Below are positions 49,399 through 61,435 of a stretch of DNA of 64,000 nt, piece after piece. The notes under the pieces were generated by a model, which was given only the letters and a program-made list of their open reading frames with translations, made no database searches and was not told where the DNA came from. Each line of letters begins with the position of its first letter. Position 1 is the first letter of the stretch. Source of the DNA: Clavelina lepadiformis (Eukaryota > Chordata > Ascidiacea > Aplousobranchia > Clavelinidae); NCBI RefSeq assembly GCF_947623445.1, contig NC_135240.1, forward strand, positions 9,920,001 to 9,984,000, written 5' to 3'. The translations under genes and the position numbers were made by a program.

Positions 49399-51873
49399 TC
49401 AGTTTCTTGCTGGACGACATCGAATAAAACATAAATATTTGGCCTGTTATGTTTGAAAATGATACAATATATAAGCCTAAGCCATAATCTAGGGCCAAGA
49501 TTATACATTAGGCCTACATTTTTGGTTGCGTGTGATTTTTTCAACAATGCAATTACAGATAAATTACATGTTCAATTTTGCGGAAATTTCCTAAACAAAT
49601 AAAGATTTTAACCATTTATTGTCACTTAATTGACCTTTCGGACGTTAAAATGCTTGAATTAAGATGTTGATCACTTGACACTTTTTAATGACAATCGGTC
49701 TTTTCGCCCTTTGGTTTCGCTTATCTCTTACAATGCAGACTTTTTTGTTTGCTTTTTTAATGTTGAGTGCGGTGAATGAGTGTGAAGAACCGTTTTGCTG
49801 AGAAATAAAGGTTGTAAACAGAAATATTGTTTGAAATGTTAAACCGCGCTAAACTGGAAAGTGTAAACCGCGCTAAACAGGAAAGTGTAGATTATGTGGA
49901 ACAAGTACATTTTTTAACATATCGGCGTTGATATAGGGCTCAGTTATGCTTTTGTTTTTTAGCTTGACGGCCTTTCTTCAATCTTCTACGATATAATGTT
50001 GCCTATAAAGTAGACCTCATACACAAGCTTGCATCCTTAATTTCTTTGGTTTTCAATTTAATATGAATAACTCTTGGAGATTGTTACTGTAATTGCAATG
50101 TTAATAGCTAGAGTAGAGCGTAGTGAAGGTTGACTTCTAATAGTACTTGTAATATACTTTACTTTTAATATATTATGTTTTAGTCTGCTACATTTAGACA
50201 TCGTGTGTGGACTATTGACATAGATATAATATAAGTACATCGTATTGATTTATAATCTTTGATTGTGGCTGCTACGCTTCATATGGGTTTTTAATGTTGT
50301 TATTATGTTATATTTTTTAATTGTTTGTATGCAGTTTTTCATGTAAATATTATATTATCTATAAGTAACCATAGTAACTATAATAGAGCTATTAAACTTG
50401 CACTAATTTGGGGAACTTCCCTTGTTTCATGTTAATTGGTAAAAAGCAAAGGCACTAATAGGCAGCTTCTATTTCACCGACTGCTGTTTGTCGGTTTTCG
50501 ATACTTCAATAATCAGCTTGCCGTTTACGCAATTGGTAACGCTCTACGTCGAATTTCTCCGTACAAACAAATCAAACTTACCTGTAGGTTATAGGCCTAT
50601 GTGCCCAGAATGGAATCTTGGGCCTTTCCGCCGAAGATCTAGGTCTATGGCGGAAAAACAAATACAGTTTTTACGCTGGCGAGTTTTCGTATATGTAAAT
50701 TTTTGATGTACATACATATTTTTAAATAGAGAGATTTTTTTAATAAACTATTTTGATGTAATATTCTTGTTGGCGTAAACTATTTTGACTGCTGACGTAA
50801 ATCTTCAGCATACGGATTTTGCCGATTCCACTCTGGCTGTAGGCTATACCAGTCTCAGTCTTTATTTCTTGGCAGGATTGGACGAGATCTCAGGTGTGCT
50901 CAAGCGCTAACTCTAGTGTGCAACGGCTAGTGGGCACCTATCCAATTTTTTCTCAGTGCATTTCTTATGTAGCTAACAGTTTGGTACAAAGCTAAGCCTA
51001 CAGATTAATCTATAGGCTTTGGTTATCTGTGGGCAGGATCAATTTCCAACGATTTTAATCGAAGATCAGCCAATCATTACGGCTAAATTGATGAAGCTAG
51101 CTTTGCTTAATCGTAAACCTTAACGGCTTTGACGGATTTAAACATTTTTTATAGTGACCAATGCTTGCTATGTTAATGCCTTTACATCTTTGGGTCTGGA
51201 GGCCGTGTTGACGCTAATAACTTTTTTACATTCTCTTATTGGTGCTCAATGTACGTTTTTGCCCTCGAGGACTTGCCACATTTGTTCATCCAATTTGTGT
51301 AAATTATTTTCAATAACCACTAATATGTTTGCGACCACCTGCGTCAATACAATTTTTTCTTACCCCACATTGAAGATGAAAAAATGAATGTCTTGTGCAA
51401 AGCGTTTTAATGATTGGACTCGCCTGCCACTTGATAATATCCAAAGAGTTGTGACTGACTTACACCTTCCAAAAAACTACACACGGTTGAATATATACAC
51501 TAATAAAGGGTCAGGACATCATACAAGATCCGTAATAAGATGCATAGACTTTGCGTTTGTTCTCCCTTCTTACATTACAACATTGTAGGTAGCGGTACCA
51601 CAAATGCAAGCCTGATAGTTGATCCATAAACTTACATATTATTTAAACAAACCTCAGTGCGAATGTAATTTATAGTATACGTTGACTACTTATTTCTCAA
51701 GCGTATCTACCGCTATTTATAGGTATGTGTTTTTAAATTGTTGTTTTACCATATTTCATTATCCTTTTAGTTTTATTGTCCAATTTACAGAATCATGTCG
51801 AAGTAAATTATTTTGAATTTTGTTTTTGCTTTACCTACCACAACACTTAGTAAAAGACTGCAACAAAGACATA
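49399..51873. other. Intergenic stretch without a recognised gene
   Basis: 2.5 kb between the C4-like gene and RNF8. Several short frames (for example 50488-50706 and 51154-51387) lack motifs, splice context or composition of coding sequence. 5' UTR exons of RNF8 may lie in the right part. Confidence 0.5.
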
Positions 51874-54800
51874 ATGACACTAATTTTAGAGAGAGAAAAT
51901 ACTACAGAAACTGATGAGTGGATTGAGCTCAAATGTGGTGAAAAGGTTGGTTTAATGCAGAGGTCGGAAACCTATGGCTCGCAGATAAATCTAAGCTGGC
52001 ATTTCTTAGCACGATAGTTACGAATAAAACTTTTTTTGTAATTTTCCATAACGTAACAATCAACCAAAACAATCCAGTTCTGGCAAATTCAGACATTTAA
52101 TGTTGTCTAAAATTGTTTGTTTTGCTTAAAAATGCACACGTTAGTTGCATTAAGTGTTCAAAAATATGATATGGCTTCAACGGAAATACAATTAAAAATA
52201 TGTAGCTTTCATGGCTCTCTCAGCCAAAAAGGTTCCCGGCCCCTGGTTTAATGCATACTGGCAAGACTAAAATTTGCCCTGTGTGGAGACCAGGTTTGCC
52301 AGTAATGAGTATTTCAAAAATGGATTTTGATTGTACACATACATAGATAAGCACAAGTAGTAAATTGTTGTAAGTGATTCCACCTCCTAGGTTTGTTTCG
52401 TACATCGTAACATCTGAATGGATGTACTGTGCTTGCTCGATTATCCGGTCTAGTTGGGACATTGTTTTCAGAAACTGGATTAGCAAAAAAAATGGATAAT
52501 TGAATTGTTACATTTAGGTCAAAACGAAACAAAAACACAACACATTTATGGTAGGCCTGTAGTATAAAAACTGATAGAAGTTAAAATTTTAGCAAGAACT
52601 TGCATGCTTGACTGTTGCAATACATCACTGTTGCGTTGTACGACAACACAAATTTCTCGGAAACAATTCGTCCAACGGCTAGTTAAAAAACCATCTAATT
52701 TTAAAATGCTGTAGCAAAATAGAGCGGCCGGTTAATTGAGGGACGGATAATCGAGGAAGCACTGTAGTGATAATTAGAGCTGTGTTGTTTCATTTTTAAG
52801 GGTTTTTGTAAAATTAAATTACTATGCAATGGTAGATTACTATAAAATGGTAGGCTTTTGGAAACATTTTTACTGCTCTCTTAACTAAATTTTAAAATTT
52901 TGTGGCAAAACTTTACAAGAGGCGTAAATTTTAATGCATCCAATTGTATTTTATTCACACAGGCTATATATTATATTTATATTGTACTGTATGACTATTC
53001 ATTACCATGTATAAATACTAGTAATTTTTTAATATTTGTACGGCAGTCTTATCAATATTCAAACAATAATGTTTCTCTTTGTTATTTATTTGCTTAAAGG
53101 TCATCATGGGAAGATCAATATCTAGTGATGTGAGACTTCTATCTGTATTTGTCTCTCGTAATCATGTCAAATTTCAGCAAGAGGATGATACAACAATTGC
53201 AATGACTGACTTAAAGGTAGAAAGTTTACTGATACTACAGTGGCAAATTTGCTAACGGTGTAAGATATTATTTGCATTTATCTCAAAAAAAAGAAAAGTG
53301 ATACCTAATAGTATGTTGGTTTCAAGTCCATGAATGGAGTGATTTTAAACGGAGCAAAGATATCACCATGCCAGCCGTGTAAAGTTAAAATTGGTGACAT
53401 TATTGAAATCGGTAAACCTATTGATGAAACAATAATGCAATCTCTAAAAACGTCAGATGTGTTCATATTTAGAGTAAAGGTAAGCAGTTTTCAAGTTGCA
53501 GTAATTATTTTTGCTCAAAACGTCAATCCAATAAAAGACTTATAGATATAAAGAAGACATAATAACTATAAATGTTAAAGTCAGATAATGGTGCACTTAG
53601 CATACTGTACTAGTATGGACAATTGGACATGCTTTATTGTGCTGAACTATGATTTTAATTATTATGTAGATGTTGACCACAGAACAACTTTTAAATCGCA
53701 CTCCACCAAAGAAAGTGTATGAAAGCAATCATTACAGAGAAAATTTAAAAAGGAAACTTGACGTTAACAACAATGATGAACTACCATGCAAACGATTGAA
53801 TGCATGTGATAGCAGTTCTCATAGTTGTTTGAAGTAAGCATTCTTTAATTAGAAAGACTAATCCTTAGCCCCGGAAGTAATCCAAGTCACCACTGAAGTC
53901 TTTAAATAGTGCATTCTATACATATATTACATATCAATATAATAATAGTTTCCAAGATATTAATTTTAGAAATGTGCAAATACCAGATGCATAGCTTAAG
54001 AAGTACGACATGGATACTTGTGAAAAATGTTTAGGAACTAGTGGGCAAGTTTTCTGTATTGGCATTGGTTTCATATTTTAACGACTCCTATAAAACCTGC
54101 CTGCAAAGTTTTGTTTTTGTCAATTGCAGGTTGTTAGAAAAGACAATGGAAAACAAAAAAACAGAACTAGAAAAGGTATATAGCATAGTGTTGGGCAATT
54201 TCTTTATATTGTACACCCATTATATGGTGTTAATGCTAATAACAGGAAAAAGGAGAAATGGTTGAACGATTAAAGAAGATGAAACAAGAATATGAAGGAA
54301 AGTTATTGGAAAAAAGTGCTTTCCATGTATGTTGGCAAATACAGATAAAACTACTAATAATATGTAAAATTTCCAGTGAATGTAATTAACCAACTAGGTA
54401 TTAGTCTTACTTCTTTTTTGTAATCTTTGTACAGCATGAAAAAGAAGACGATTTAAACAAGATAATCATTTCATTAAAGGTACGATTGATGAAAAAGTAA
54501 GAAAAAAATCAACCATGGTAAAACACACTGCACATCTCATGCCCCATAGTCTTATAGGAAAATGTTTCATCAACATGCTTGTTACGTTGGTTGCAGGAAG
54601 AACTGGAGCAATTGGAAGAAAACTTGAAGGAAAAAGATATTGAACTTGTGAACTATCTCAAGGAGAAAGAGCAAGAATTAAAGGAACAGTTTCGGAATGA
54701 ACTGGACAAAGAATTAGAGAAAAAGGAGAGTGCTGTGGAAGAAAAAATGAAAGTAATTATCGAACAGCATACTAAAGAAAAAGAAGATGCATTAGCGGTG

Positions 54801-55656
54801 TTAAAATCGGAAGAAGACCAGCTAAAAGCACAAGAAACACAAATAAAAATGTTGAAGGAAAAACAGGAAAATGAGCAAAAGAAAGTCGAAGAACAGCAAA
54901 CAGAAATTAAGAAGGTAATTTTAAAACACTTTTCAGTTCAAATCATGTCATTTCTAAAGCTTTACACGTTAAATACTGTAACACTGTCGAATGTTTTCAA
55001 CCTACATTCAGGAAGCAGCTGCTGCAACAGCAAATAAAATCTTTGATGTGATGGAGAGGGAATTGCAGTGCCCAATTTGTAATGATTTGTTCATAAAAGC
55101 TGTCACATTAAATTGCTGCCACACATTCTGTGAAGTGAGAATGGGATAACTGTCGTATTTTACTGATTGGTGGGTTTACACTCAATTTCTTCTGTTTGTA
55201 GTTTTGCATACAGGAATGGATGAAGGGGCAAACAGAACAGACATGTCCGCTTTGCAGAAAAACTACGAATGCTGTAACATATGCTCTGGCGATTGATAAC
55301 ACAATTTGCTCACTTATGGAAGAGATGCCTGTTGCTATTAAAACCTCAAGAAATACATTGATTGAGGCTCGAGCCAGTTTGGGTAAAATCACATTGTTAC
55401 AAGCAAGCGTTAACAGTTTCTTTTGGTAATAAAGGTTATCTTATCATTTACAGTTGCTAGGGTAATTGAAAATGGAGAGCAAGGAGTGACTGGGCGGCAA
55501 ATGAACCAGCCGCCAGCTTCAACTGCTGAAATGCACGATACAGTTCAACCAAGAACCAGTTCGAGAAATGCTAGAGGTTCGGCACAATTGCATTTAAAAC
55601 ATCATAGCTGTACACAAGTACTACTTTTAATGCTTGAGTGCACATCCTTAAGTTAA
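51874..55656 (+). CDS. RNF8: E3 ubiquitin ligase RNF8 (FHA plus coiled coil plus RING), 500 aa
   Basis: Eleven exons: 51874-51945, 53100-53216, 53327-53479, 53670-53833, 54130-54175, 54246-54326, 54435-54479, 54597-54914, 55012-55134, 55202-55382, 55454-55656; 1503 bases, phases match. Residues about 14-95 form an FHA domain with the phosphothreonine-binding GRS, SRNH and NGVILNG motifs. Residues about 135-330 are a long Glu/Lys-rich coiled coil. A C3HC4 RING follows (CPICNDLF ... CCHTFCEFCIQEW ... CPLCRK), then TYALAIDNTI as in vertebrate RNF8. RNF8 reads phosphorylated MDC1 at DNA breaks and starts histone ubiquitination. The N terminus before the FHA domain is shorter than in human. The C-terminal tail after about residue 435 is not conserved, and a different last exon further downstream (near 56427) cannot be excluded. 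It is convergent with MCAT. Confidence 0.92.
51958..52245. mobile_element. Non-autonomous hAT transposon (MITE) in RNF8 intron 1
   Basis: 288 bp with perfect 8-bp target duplications GTTTAATG (51950-51957 and 52246-52253). Terminal inverted repeats: left CAGAGGTCGGAAACCTATGG, right inverse CAGGGGCCGGGAACCTTTTTG. The CAGRGGTCGGxAACC ends are typical of the hAT superfamily. No coding capacity. The left end begins only 12 bases after the exon 1 donor of RNF8. Confidence 0.9.
52427..52764. mobile_element. Tigger/pogo-type MITE in RNF8 intron 1
   Basis: 338 bp between TA dinucleotides (52425-52426, 52765-52766). Left end CTGTGCTTGCTCGATTATCC, right inverse CAGTGCTTCCTCGATTATCC; the TIRs match in 18 of 20 positions. 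CAGTGxTTCCTCGATTATCCG is the terminal form seen in Tigger elements, and a TA target duplication fits. Non-coding interior. Confidence 0.8.
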
Positions 55657-56034
55657 AACATTTGAGTACAAGTACCCAGCCAGGTTGCAAGTACTGAGCA
55701 TAGGTACTTAAGTAATTTACTTTAACATGAAAGTTACGAAATATTCTTTAATTTTAAAAGTAGTAGGTGAATATGATCAAAAGGTAATGGTGTAAAAACT
55801 TTGGATAGATTACTGGTCACTGTGGTTTAAGCCCATAGTTTAATAAAGTTATTTAGTAAAGATTAATATGCAGCAACAAGTTAACTATAATAACTGATGA
55901 ATAAGTTCCATCTAAAGTATTTAAAAAATAATGAGGTGCACCCGAGTAAAGGGAAATTAGTAGTTGAGTCAAGCAACTCTCTAAAACATTGATTACATTT
56001 AAGAAAATATTAATTGGAAAGGATGGCAAGATTT

Positions 56035-56243
56035 GATATCCTTTTACCTATCATGTTTGATGGAATACTTCTAATTTTACTTAGATGCAGTATCATGAGT
56101 ATGAGTTACACTAAGAGTATCAGGAGTACCACGATATTAATGATATCCTTTTACCTATCATGTCTGATGGAATACTTCTAATTTTACTTAGATGCAGTAT
56201 CACGAGTACCACTAAGAGTATCAGGAGTACCACGAAGAGTGCC
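56035..56243. repeat. Tandem duplication of a ~107-bp unit
   Basis: Unit one 56035-56141 and unit two 56142-56243 both start GATATCCTTTTACCTATCAT and continue TGATGGAATACTTC and AGATGCAGTATCA, ending AGTACCACGA. The second copy is a few bases shorter. Non-coding, between RNF8 and MCAT. Confidence 0.85.
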
Positions 56244-56646
56244 ATGGCGTTATTAAGGCTACCTTTCTTCGATTGCATGAAATGGACCCATACTTTATTT
56301 ATTTTGAGACAAATCAAGTTATTTTTCTGTTTATGTTATCTTTGACACTGCCGTTTTTTGTATTCTCACTGTGCTCATTCTCACCTTGCTCAAATAAAGT
56401 ACTTTGCATGAACTTGGAATTTCAGCAGCAAAAGCAACAAAGAGTTTTCGTGAAGAAAGGTGTGTGTATTATTCCACTTACTCAAGTTTCAAAATCTATT
56501 TATACATAAGATAATACACCTCAGGATTCAAATGTATACGTTCAAGATTTTAGCTTTATTTATTGTGCATGGCATGAAAATGTGCAGTGATCACTGAAAC
56601 CATTTTGCTATTCTTAAAAATTTTAATTGTGTGAAAGACATAAATT

Positions 56647-57895
56647 TCATTTACACAAAGCTTTTACGGGAATGTAATTCCTCCATGCTTTGCCATTGCA
56701 CTTTTTCAGCAAAGACTCTAACTGATTTCCAGGTCCAACATCATAGATGGTTGGCATACTCTCCTTATTTGACCGAGTTAACATTTTATGAGTAATTTGT
56801 TCCCACTGAACTGGGTTTATAATCTGTCTTGGTAAACTTTCACGAATTTCATCAGGGTCATGGTAAACTTTTCCACTTAAGTTGCTATAAACTTGAATTA
56901 ACGGTTGATTGATATGAATGCTTTTTAATGCAGCTTTTAGCTCTGGCAAAGCCTCATACATGATTTTCGTATGAAAAGCACCAGACACAGGTATTGGGAA
57001 TATTTTACGAATTCCAAATTTGTTCATGTTTTCTTTAATGTAATTAACTGCTGGTGCGTGGCCTGCCAAAGTTACTATATTTGGTGCTAAGTAAGCAGAA
57101 ACATTGCATATGGGATTATCCATAGTTAATTGCTGTTGACAATAATCTCTTGCTGCTTCGCAGGATAATTTGAATTTTGTGTTAGCAGAACCATATGCTG
57201 TCACCATTTGGCTCTCTATTCGGTTTGAAGCATTTTGCATTGCTCTTGATCGAATTGAAACTAGTTTCATTGCATCTTCGAAACTGAGGGCACCACTAAA
57301 CACAAGTGCTGGAAATTCTCCAATGCTATATCCAGCACACGCACAACAATTTTCCAAAGCTTTTGGTTCTACAACCTAAAAAAAAAGAATTCTGTAGAAT
57401 GAAGGCTTTTTTCACTATGTCAAAAAATAAATAAACTTAATCTTCAGTGCACAAACCATAACTGACCTGAAGTTTTTCTATACCAGCAAGTGAGGTAACC
57501 ATGATGGCAGGCTGACAGTGTACTGTGCGATCAAGCTCCGACTGAGGACCATTTTGGCAGTAACGCAGCAGGTCGAAGTTCAAAATTTCGGAAGCAACTG
57601 AAAAGATTTCTTTGACGTTGGGGTACTGTAATAAATCGTCAACCATTCCAACTTTCTGACTGCCCTGACCAGGAAAGAGTACAATGGTTTTCTCTTCTGG
57701 ATCAATTTTTGGCTTTGTATTTGTGCTTTCAAACTGTGACACCAACTCTTCCTGCAAAAGGTTGGAAACATCCATTGTTCTTAAATCAGGAGCATTGTTT
57801 GCGAGTTTGTTGTGTGAATTACATGATGTAGAGTATCGTTTTACAAAAGTAGACAGATTCTTTCCCCATTTAAAAAACTTTGGACTCACAGACAT
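56647..57895 (-). CDS. MCAT: Mitochondrial malonyl-CoA:ACP transacylase, 385 aa
   Basis: Two exons, 57895-57467 and 57375-56647, joined in phase 0 after LQ. Start: the ATG at 57895-57893, giving a basic, Ser/Thr-rich N terminus (MSVSPKFFKWGKNLSTF, then VKRYSTSCNSH) typical of a mitochondrial targeting peptide. The acyltransferase fold shows FPGQGSQKVGM (oxyanion region), the nucleophile elbow GYSIGEFPALVF with the catalytic serine (human MCAT has GFSVGE), VSGAFHTKIM with the catalytic histidine, and VGPGNQLESLLKKC near the end. Length matches human MCAT (390 aa). The enzyme loads malonate onto mitochondrial acyl carrier protein in type II fatty-acid synthesis, which feeds lipoate formation. 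AATAAATAAA on the minus strand near 56564-56555 is the likely polyadenylation signal. Convergent with RNF8. Confidence 0.96.
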
Positions 57896-58403
57896 GATGT
57901 AGCCTGTAAAAATCAGAAAATAAAAAGTGTTTGCATGAAATGGGATCCCCACAGTTATCTTGCATATAGATGTGCCGAGATGAAATTATTCGGGTCCGTT
58001 AAACACAAATAACAAACATATAGACAGAAACAAATCCCAAATCTATCCATTGCAGTATCAAAGGAAAATACAATGCAAACTTCTTTAGGTAACTGGCGTT
58101 TAGTGAAAGGTAATTCTTCCCCATACACAATCTTGCCAATGCATTGTACAACTTTCTATAGGTATTGTTGCATTTAGGTTTGCTGTTTGTATTGACATAA
58201 ATTAGGCTGCTGTCCAGCAAATTTATTCGAGGTTGAATTTATGTGGTGAAATCTCTGACATCAACTACTAACAAAGCATTCTGCAACTAGTCCTGTCATT
58301 ACAATTTCACAATTATAATACAAAGAAATATAATAAAACTGTAGCATTGTATTACTATAAACTCAACATTGATAAGCCCATTTTAAACATTTATTTTAGC
58401 TAG

Positions 58404-59477
58404 TCACATTTCAACAACAACTGGAGCCCAGTCATCAGGCTCTTTATTAAATTTCCATTTAAACTTTTTGGTTAAATATTTGCGAAACTGTTTTGCTCGC
58501 TTCTGCAAATCTTCGTCAAAGCAACTGAATTCAATTGAAGAAAAAAGAGTGGTGAGGGTTCCAACTAAAAAGTTATTTGCTGTTACAATGTCCACAAAAA
58601 AATCCTGAGGAATTTCGTTTATCTGATGATACAATACTCCAACCAAGGAGCTAAATAAGCTGAGGTGATCTTGCAAAGAAGTTTCACAAAAAGATATAAG
58701 ACGCACCATCTCTTTCCAGTGCTCAAATGCATCAAAAACCTGACCCAGAATAAAGCATATGAATGTAAATTGCAATTCTCCCAGAAATTCATTAGGGTGG
58801 TTGTACGTTTTCATTACAATATCTAATATGTAAGATGAGTCCATACAGTGTTTAGATATATCTGAAGGAGAAGCACCTTCTGGATACCATTTGTCCGGCA
58901 TGTTTGTAAATCGTATAACTGACATTGGATTTGCCTTCATATTAGGTAGTCCATCTTTATCTGTTTTAGATGCATGGCTTGACATGTCACTGTCTACTTC
59001 GCTATGTGGTAAAAGCTCAAGAACCGAGTATATTACTTTGTTTTCTGGTGATAGTTTTTGGACCAAATTTGGGGTTATGAAATTTGCCATAGACACCCAT
59101 TTTTTCAAATTGTCATAAGGATAAGCAGCCAAATTTTTGTCTAAATTTTGCAAGTTTTGCCTCAAGCTTGAAATTTCTTCTTCAGTCATTGGCTTATCAA
59201 CAATCTCTTCTGAACTGTTATTCCACTGTTTGACCATAATTTCATGTGGCCTGAAGTCATGAAAAAATCCAGTCCTTGGTGCTGGATTACCATCAAATTT
59301 TGATACGGCATTGTAAAAGACAAAGTGAACTCCTGGTGGTATCATCTTTACACCTTTAAACAAAGGACCTGTTGTCCAGTTGTTCCAATCGATACCGAAT
59401 TCAGTACCTTCCGGCACATCAAAAAGAAGCAGAAATGCACCTTCGTTAAACAGAGCCCTAGCTGTTTCTTGGTCCAT
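58404..59477 (-). CDS. AAR2: AAR2 splicing factor homologue (U5 snRNP assembly), 357 aa
   Basis: One uninterrupted coding exon of 1074 bases. Motifs in family order: TEFGIDWNNWTTGPLFKGVK and MIPPGVHFVFY in the N-terminal beta domain, YPYDNLKKWVSMANFI at the inter-domain helix, DKWYPEGASPSDISKHCMD, LGELQFTFICFILGQVFDAFEHWK and LYHQINEIPQDFFVDIV in the helical domain, and a C terminus ending PDDWAPVVVEM (human EDCAPVVVEL). AAR2 holds PRP8 during U5 snRNP assembly. The start MDQETARALF (59477) aligns with human MDPELAKRLF. The frame is open for ten more codons upstream, but an acceptor-like TTTTGTGCAG there suggests a spliced 5' UTR. AATAAA on the minus strand lies 9 bases after the stop. Confidence 0.95.
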   Translation of the reverse strand: MDQETARALFNEGAFLLLFDVPEGTEFGIDWNNWTTGPLFKGVKMIPPGVHFVFYNAVSKFDGNPAPRTGFFHDFRPHEIMVKQWNNSSEEIVDKPMTEEEISSLRQNLQNLDKNLAAYPYDNLKKWVSMANFITPNLVQKLSPENKVIYSVLELLPHSEVDSDMSSHASKTDKDGLPNMKANPMSVIRFTNMPDKWYPEGASPSDISKHCMDSSYILDIVMKTYNHPNEFLGELQFTFICFILGQVFDAFEHWKEMVRLISFCETSLQDHLSLFSSLVGVLYHQINEIPQDFFVDIVTANNFLVGTLTTLFSSIEFSCFDEDLQKRAKQFRKYLTKKFKWKFNKEPDDWAPVVVEM

Positions 59478-61435
59478 TTCTAGATTTCTGAAGATAGAAC
59501 TGCACAAAATGGTAAAGTTGTAAAACTTTCAGATGGCAAATAAACACTACCATTAAAATACCAAGTGTTAAGCTAAAATGTATTCAACAACACAACTATA
59601 AAACTACCACAGATTCTGATAAAAATATTGAAAATAATACAATGATTTGGATAAAAATATTCAACAATGTGTATTAAAAACAGAAGCTTTTTGAATGTCA
59701 CTTAAAGCTAAGATAAATAATGTAAATTTGAAATATAGGTTTGAGTCAACCACAGTTGTAGGAAAAGACATAACAAAATGATCCCAAAAGTAAAGAATTG
59801 AATTAGCTGATGGCAATTCACAAGTGCCTCAAAACAAGCTATAGGATATATAACATAAATATACATGCATGTGCTAATGAACCAAAATATACACAATAGT
59901 AAAAATAAAAAGGAAACATATCTTAGAAATTAACGGTAGTACAGAGATGACAAGCCCTTTTTTCAAGTATTGCATCAAAAGCATTGTACCCTGTTGCGTC
60001 AAAAAGCAAAACTGAGCACCAAAGCATGACAATAAAGGACCATACTACACTTTAACAAGACATTTAATTTAAAATATGCCAACATGATAAACTTTTTAAA
60101 ATCAACAAATAAAACTAACTGGCATAATATTAGTAGATAAATGCAATCGACTTGATAACATAATAAAATCTACAGAGTACAATTTTAGTGCAAGTATACA
60201 ATTTAGCACAATCAGCAAAATTATTTACAGAGCTGGGCACTGCTTTTTTAATGAGAGCATCGCTTACGCTTTCACTTGTCAATAAAAAAAAATATTCACT
60301 CACACCTTTGCTCTTTTATACAAAAAGAGTGCGTTCAGTTGTTCGCTAGAATTGTAGATGGCGACGTTCAACAATTTAATAATTTTCCTTTTCAAAACAT
60401 AGGCCTCTGTAGGATAAGTTTAAAAAGTAAAGGCAATGTAAAGCAAAATAGGACACTATGATAACAACTCTGCTCATCTGTGTGAGTCTCTACAATCTCA
60501 TCAGTCACCAGTCTTACTAACAATATATTATTACAATTATTATCAGCTTAAAAAAAAAGTGTTCTAAAGTAAACCGCCATTAGCTTTGTGTAATGAAAAT
60601 TTTGCGAGAAATTAGTCTCAAAACAGTAATTTTTTATTCACTACATAAAACTATAGTGTTATGTAGTCCAAAACCTTTTTTTTTCAATCCAACCACTCGT
60701 ATCTATCGCTCATAAAAAAGAAACGTGGTCGTGCCCAGCTCTGATTATTAATATATATCGGTGAACTAATTAGGCCTACTAGTAGTTTTCATTTTTTATC
60801 GTTACTAAATAGATGATGCTGATCGTCAGTAGTAAATGTAATGAGTCAGAAAAAACTGAATGTGAACATAAAGCTAAAATTTAATATATATAACTAAAAA
60901 TAAAATTATTTCCTTAGAGTGAAAACTGGCAAGCTTAAGTAACAATATTCATATGAATAACAAAAACATAATACAATAAATATCAAATTACATGTTAAGT
61001 TCAAGCAGTTGTGTGTTGTAAGATTTATGTTTTTATAGCACCTTTGGGTTTGAAGTTTTAGTAAACATATAATTTCTTTCTTGTCATATAGTTCATATAG
61101 TCAAAAGTTACTAAAGATTAAATTGGGAAACAGCAAAGTCTGGCATTATAGGCGTTTGTAAAATCATACACTTTGAAATTGCTTATCAACATTAAGCACC
61201 ACATTGAAAGCAGGAAACTCTTGTAAACACAAATGACCATAAGAATATAACACTATTGTAGCAATCACCAGTTATACCCAGGATACACACAAATAAATTG
61301 TAGGCACCAAAATTAACCTTCAAAGTTTAGAATAGGGAAAACATCCTTTGTGCTTTGCCCTTTGAATGGGAAATTCATACTGATTGTGTAAATTATGTAG
61401 TTTCCAGAGCAATCTGCTCTGACATGGTTTAGTTT
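59478..61435. other. Region between AAR2 and the MAGUK gene
   Basis: Contains the presumed 5' UTR of AAR2, the long 3' UTR of the upstream minus-strand MAGUK gene, and the hAT MITE at 60228-60743. No other coding segment recognised. Confidence 0.55.
60228..60743. mobile_element. Non-autonomous hAT transposon (MITE)
   Basis: 516 bp with inverted ends CAGAGCTGGGCAC / GTGCCCAGCTCTG. It is flanked by ATTATTTA (60220-60227) and ATTATTAA (60744-60751), an 8-bp duplication with one difference. The interior is AT-rich and non-coding. The 13-bp perfect TIR and the 8-bp duplication support the hAT superfamily. Confidence 0.85.

Noticed and set aside
50488-50706. Short frame beginning in the RNF8 upstream region
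   Set aside because: No motif, no good splice borders; could not be linked to RNF8 or the C4-like gene.
57684-57902. Plus-strand frames antisense to MCAT, AAR2 and the MAGUK gene
   Set aside because: Shadows of conserved minus-strand coding exons.
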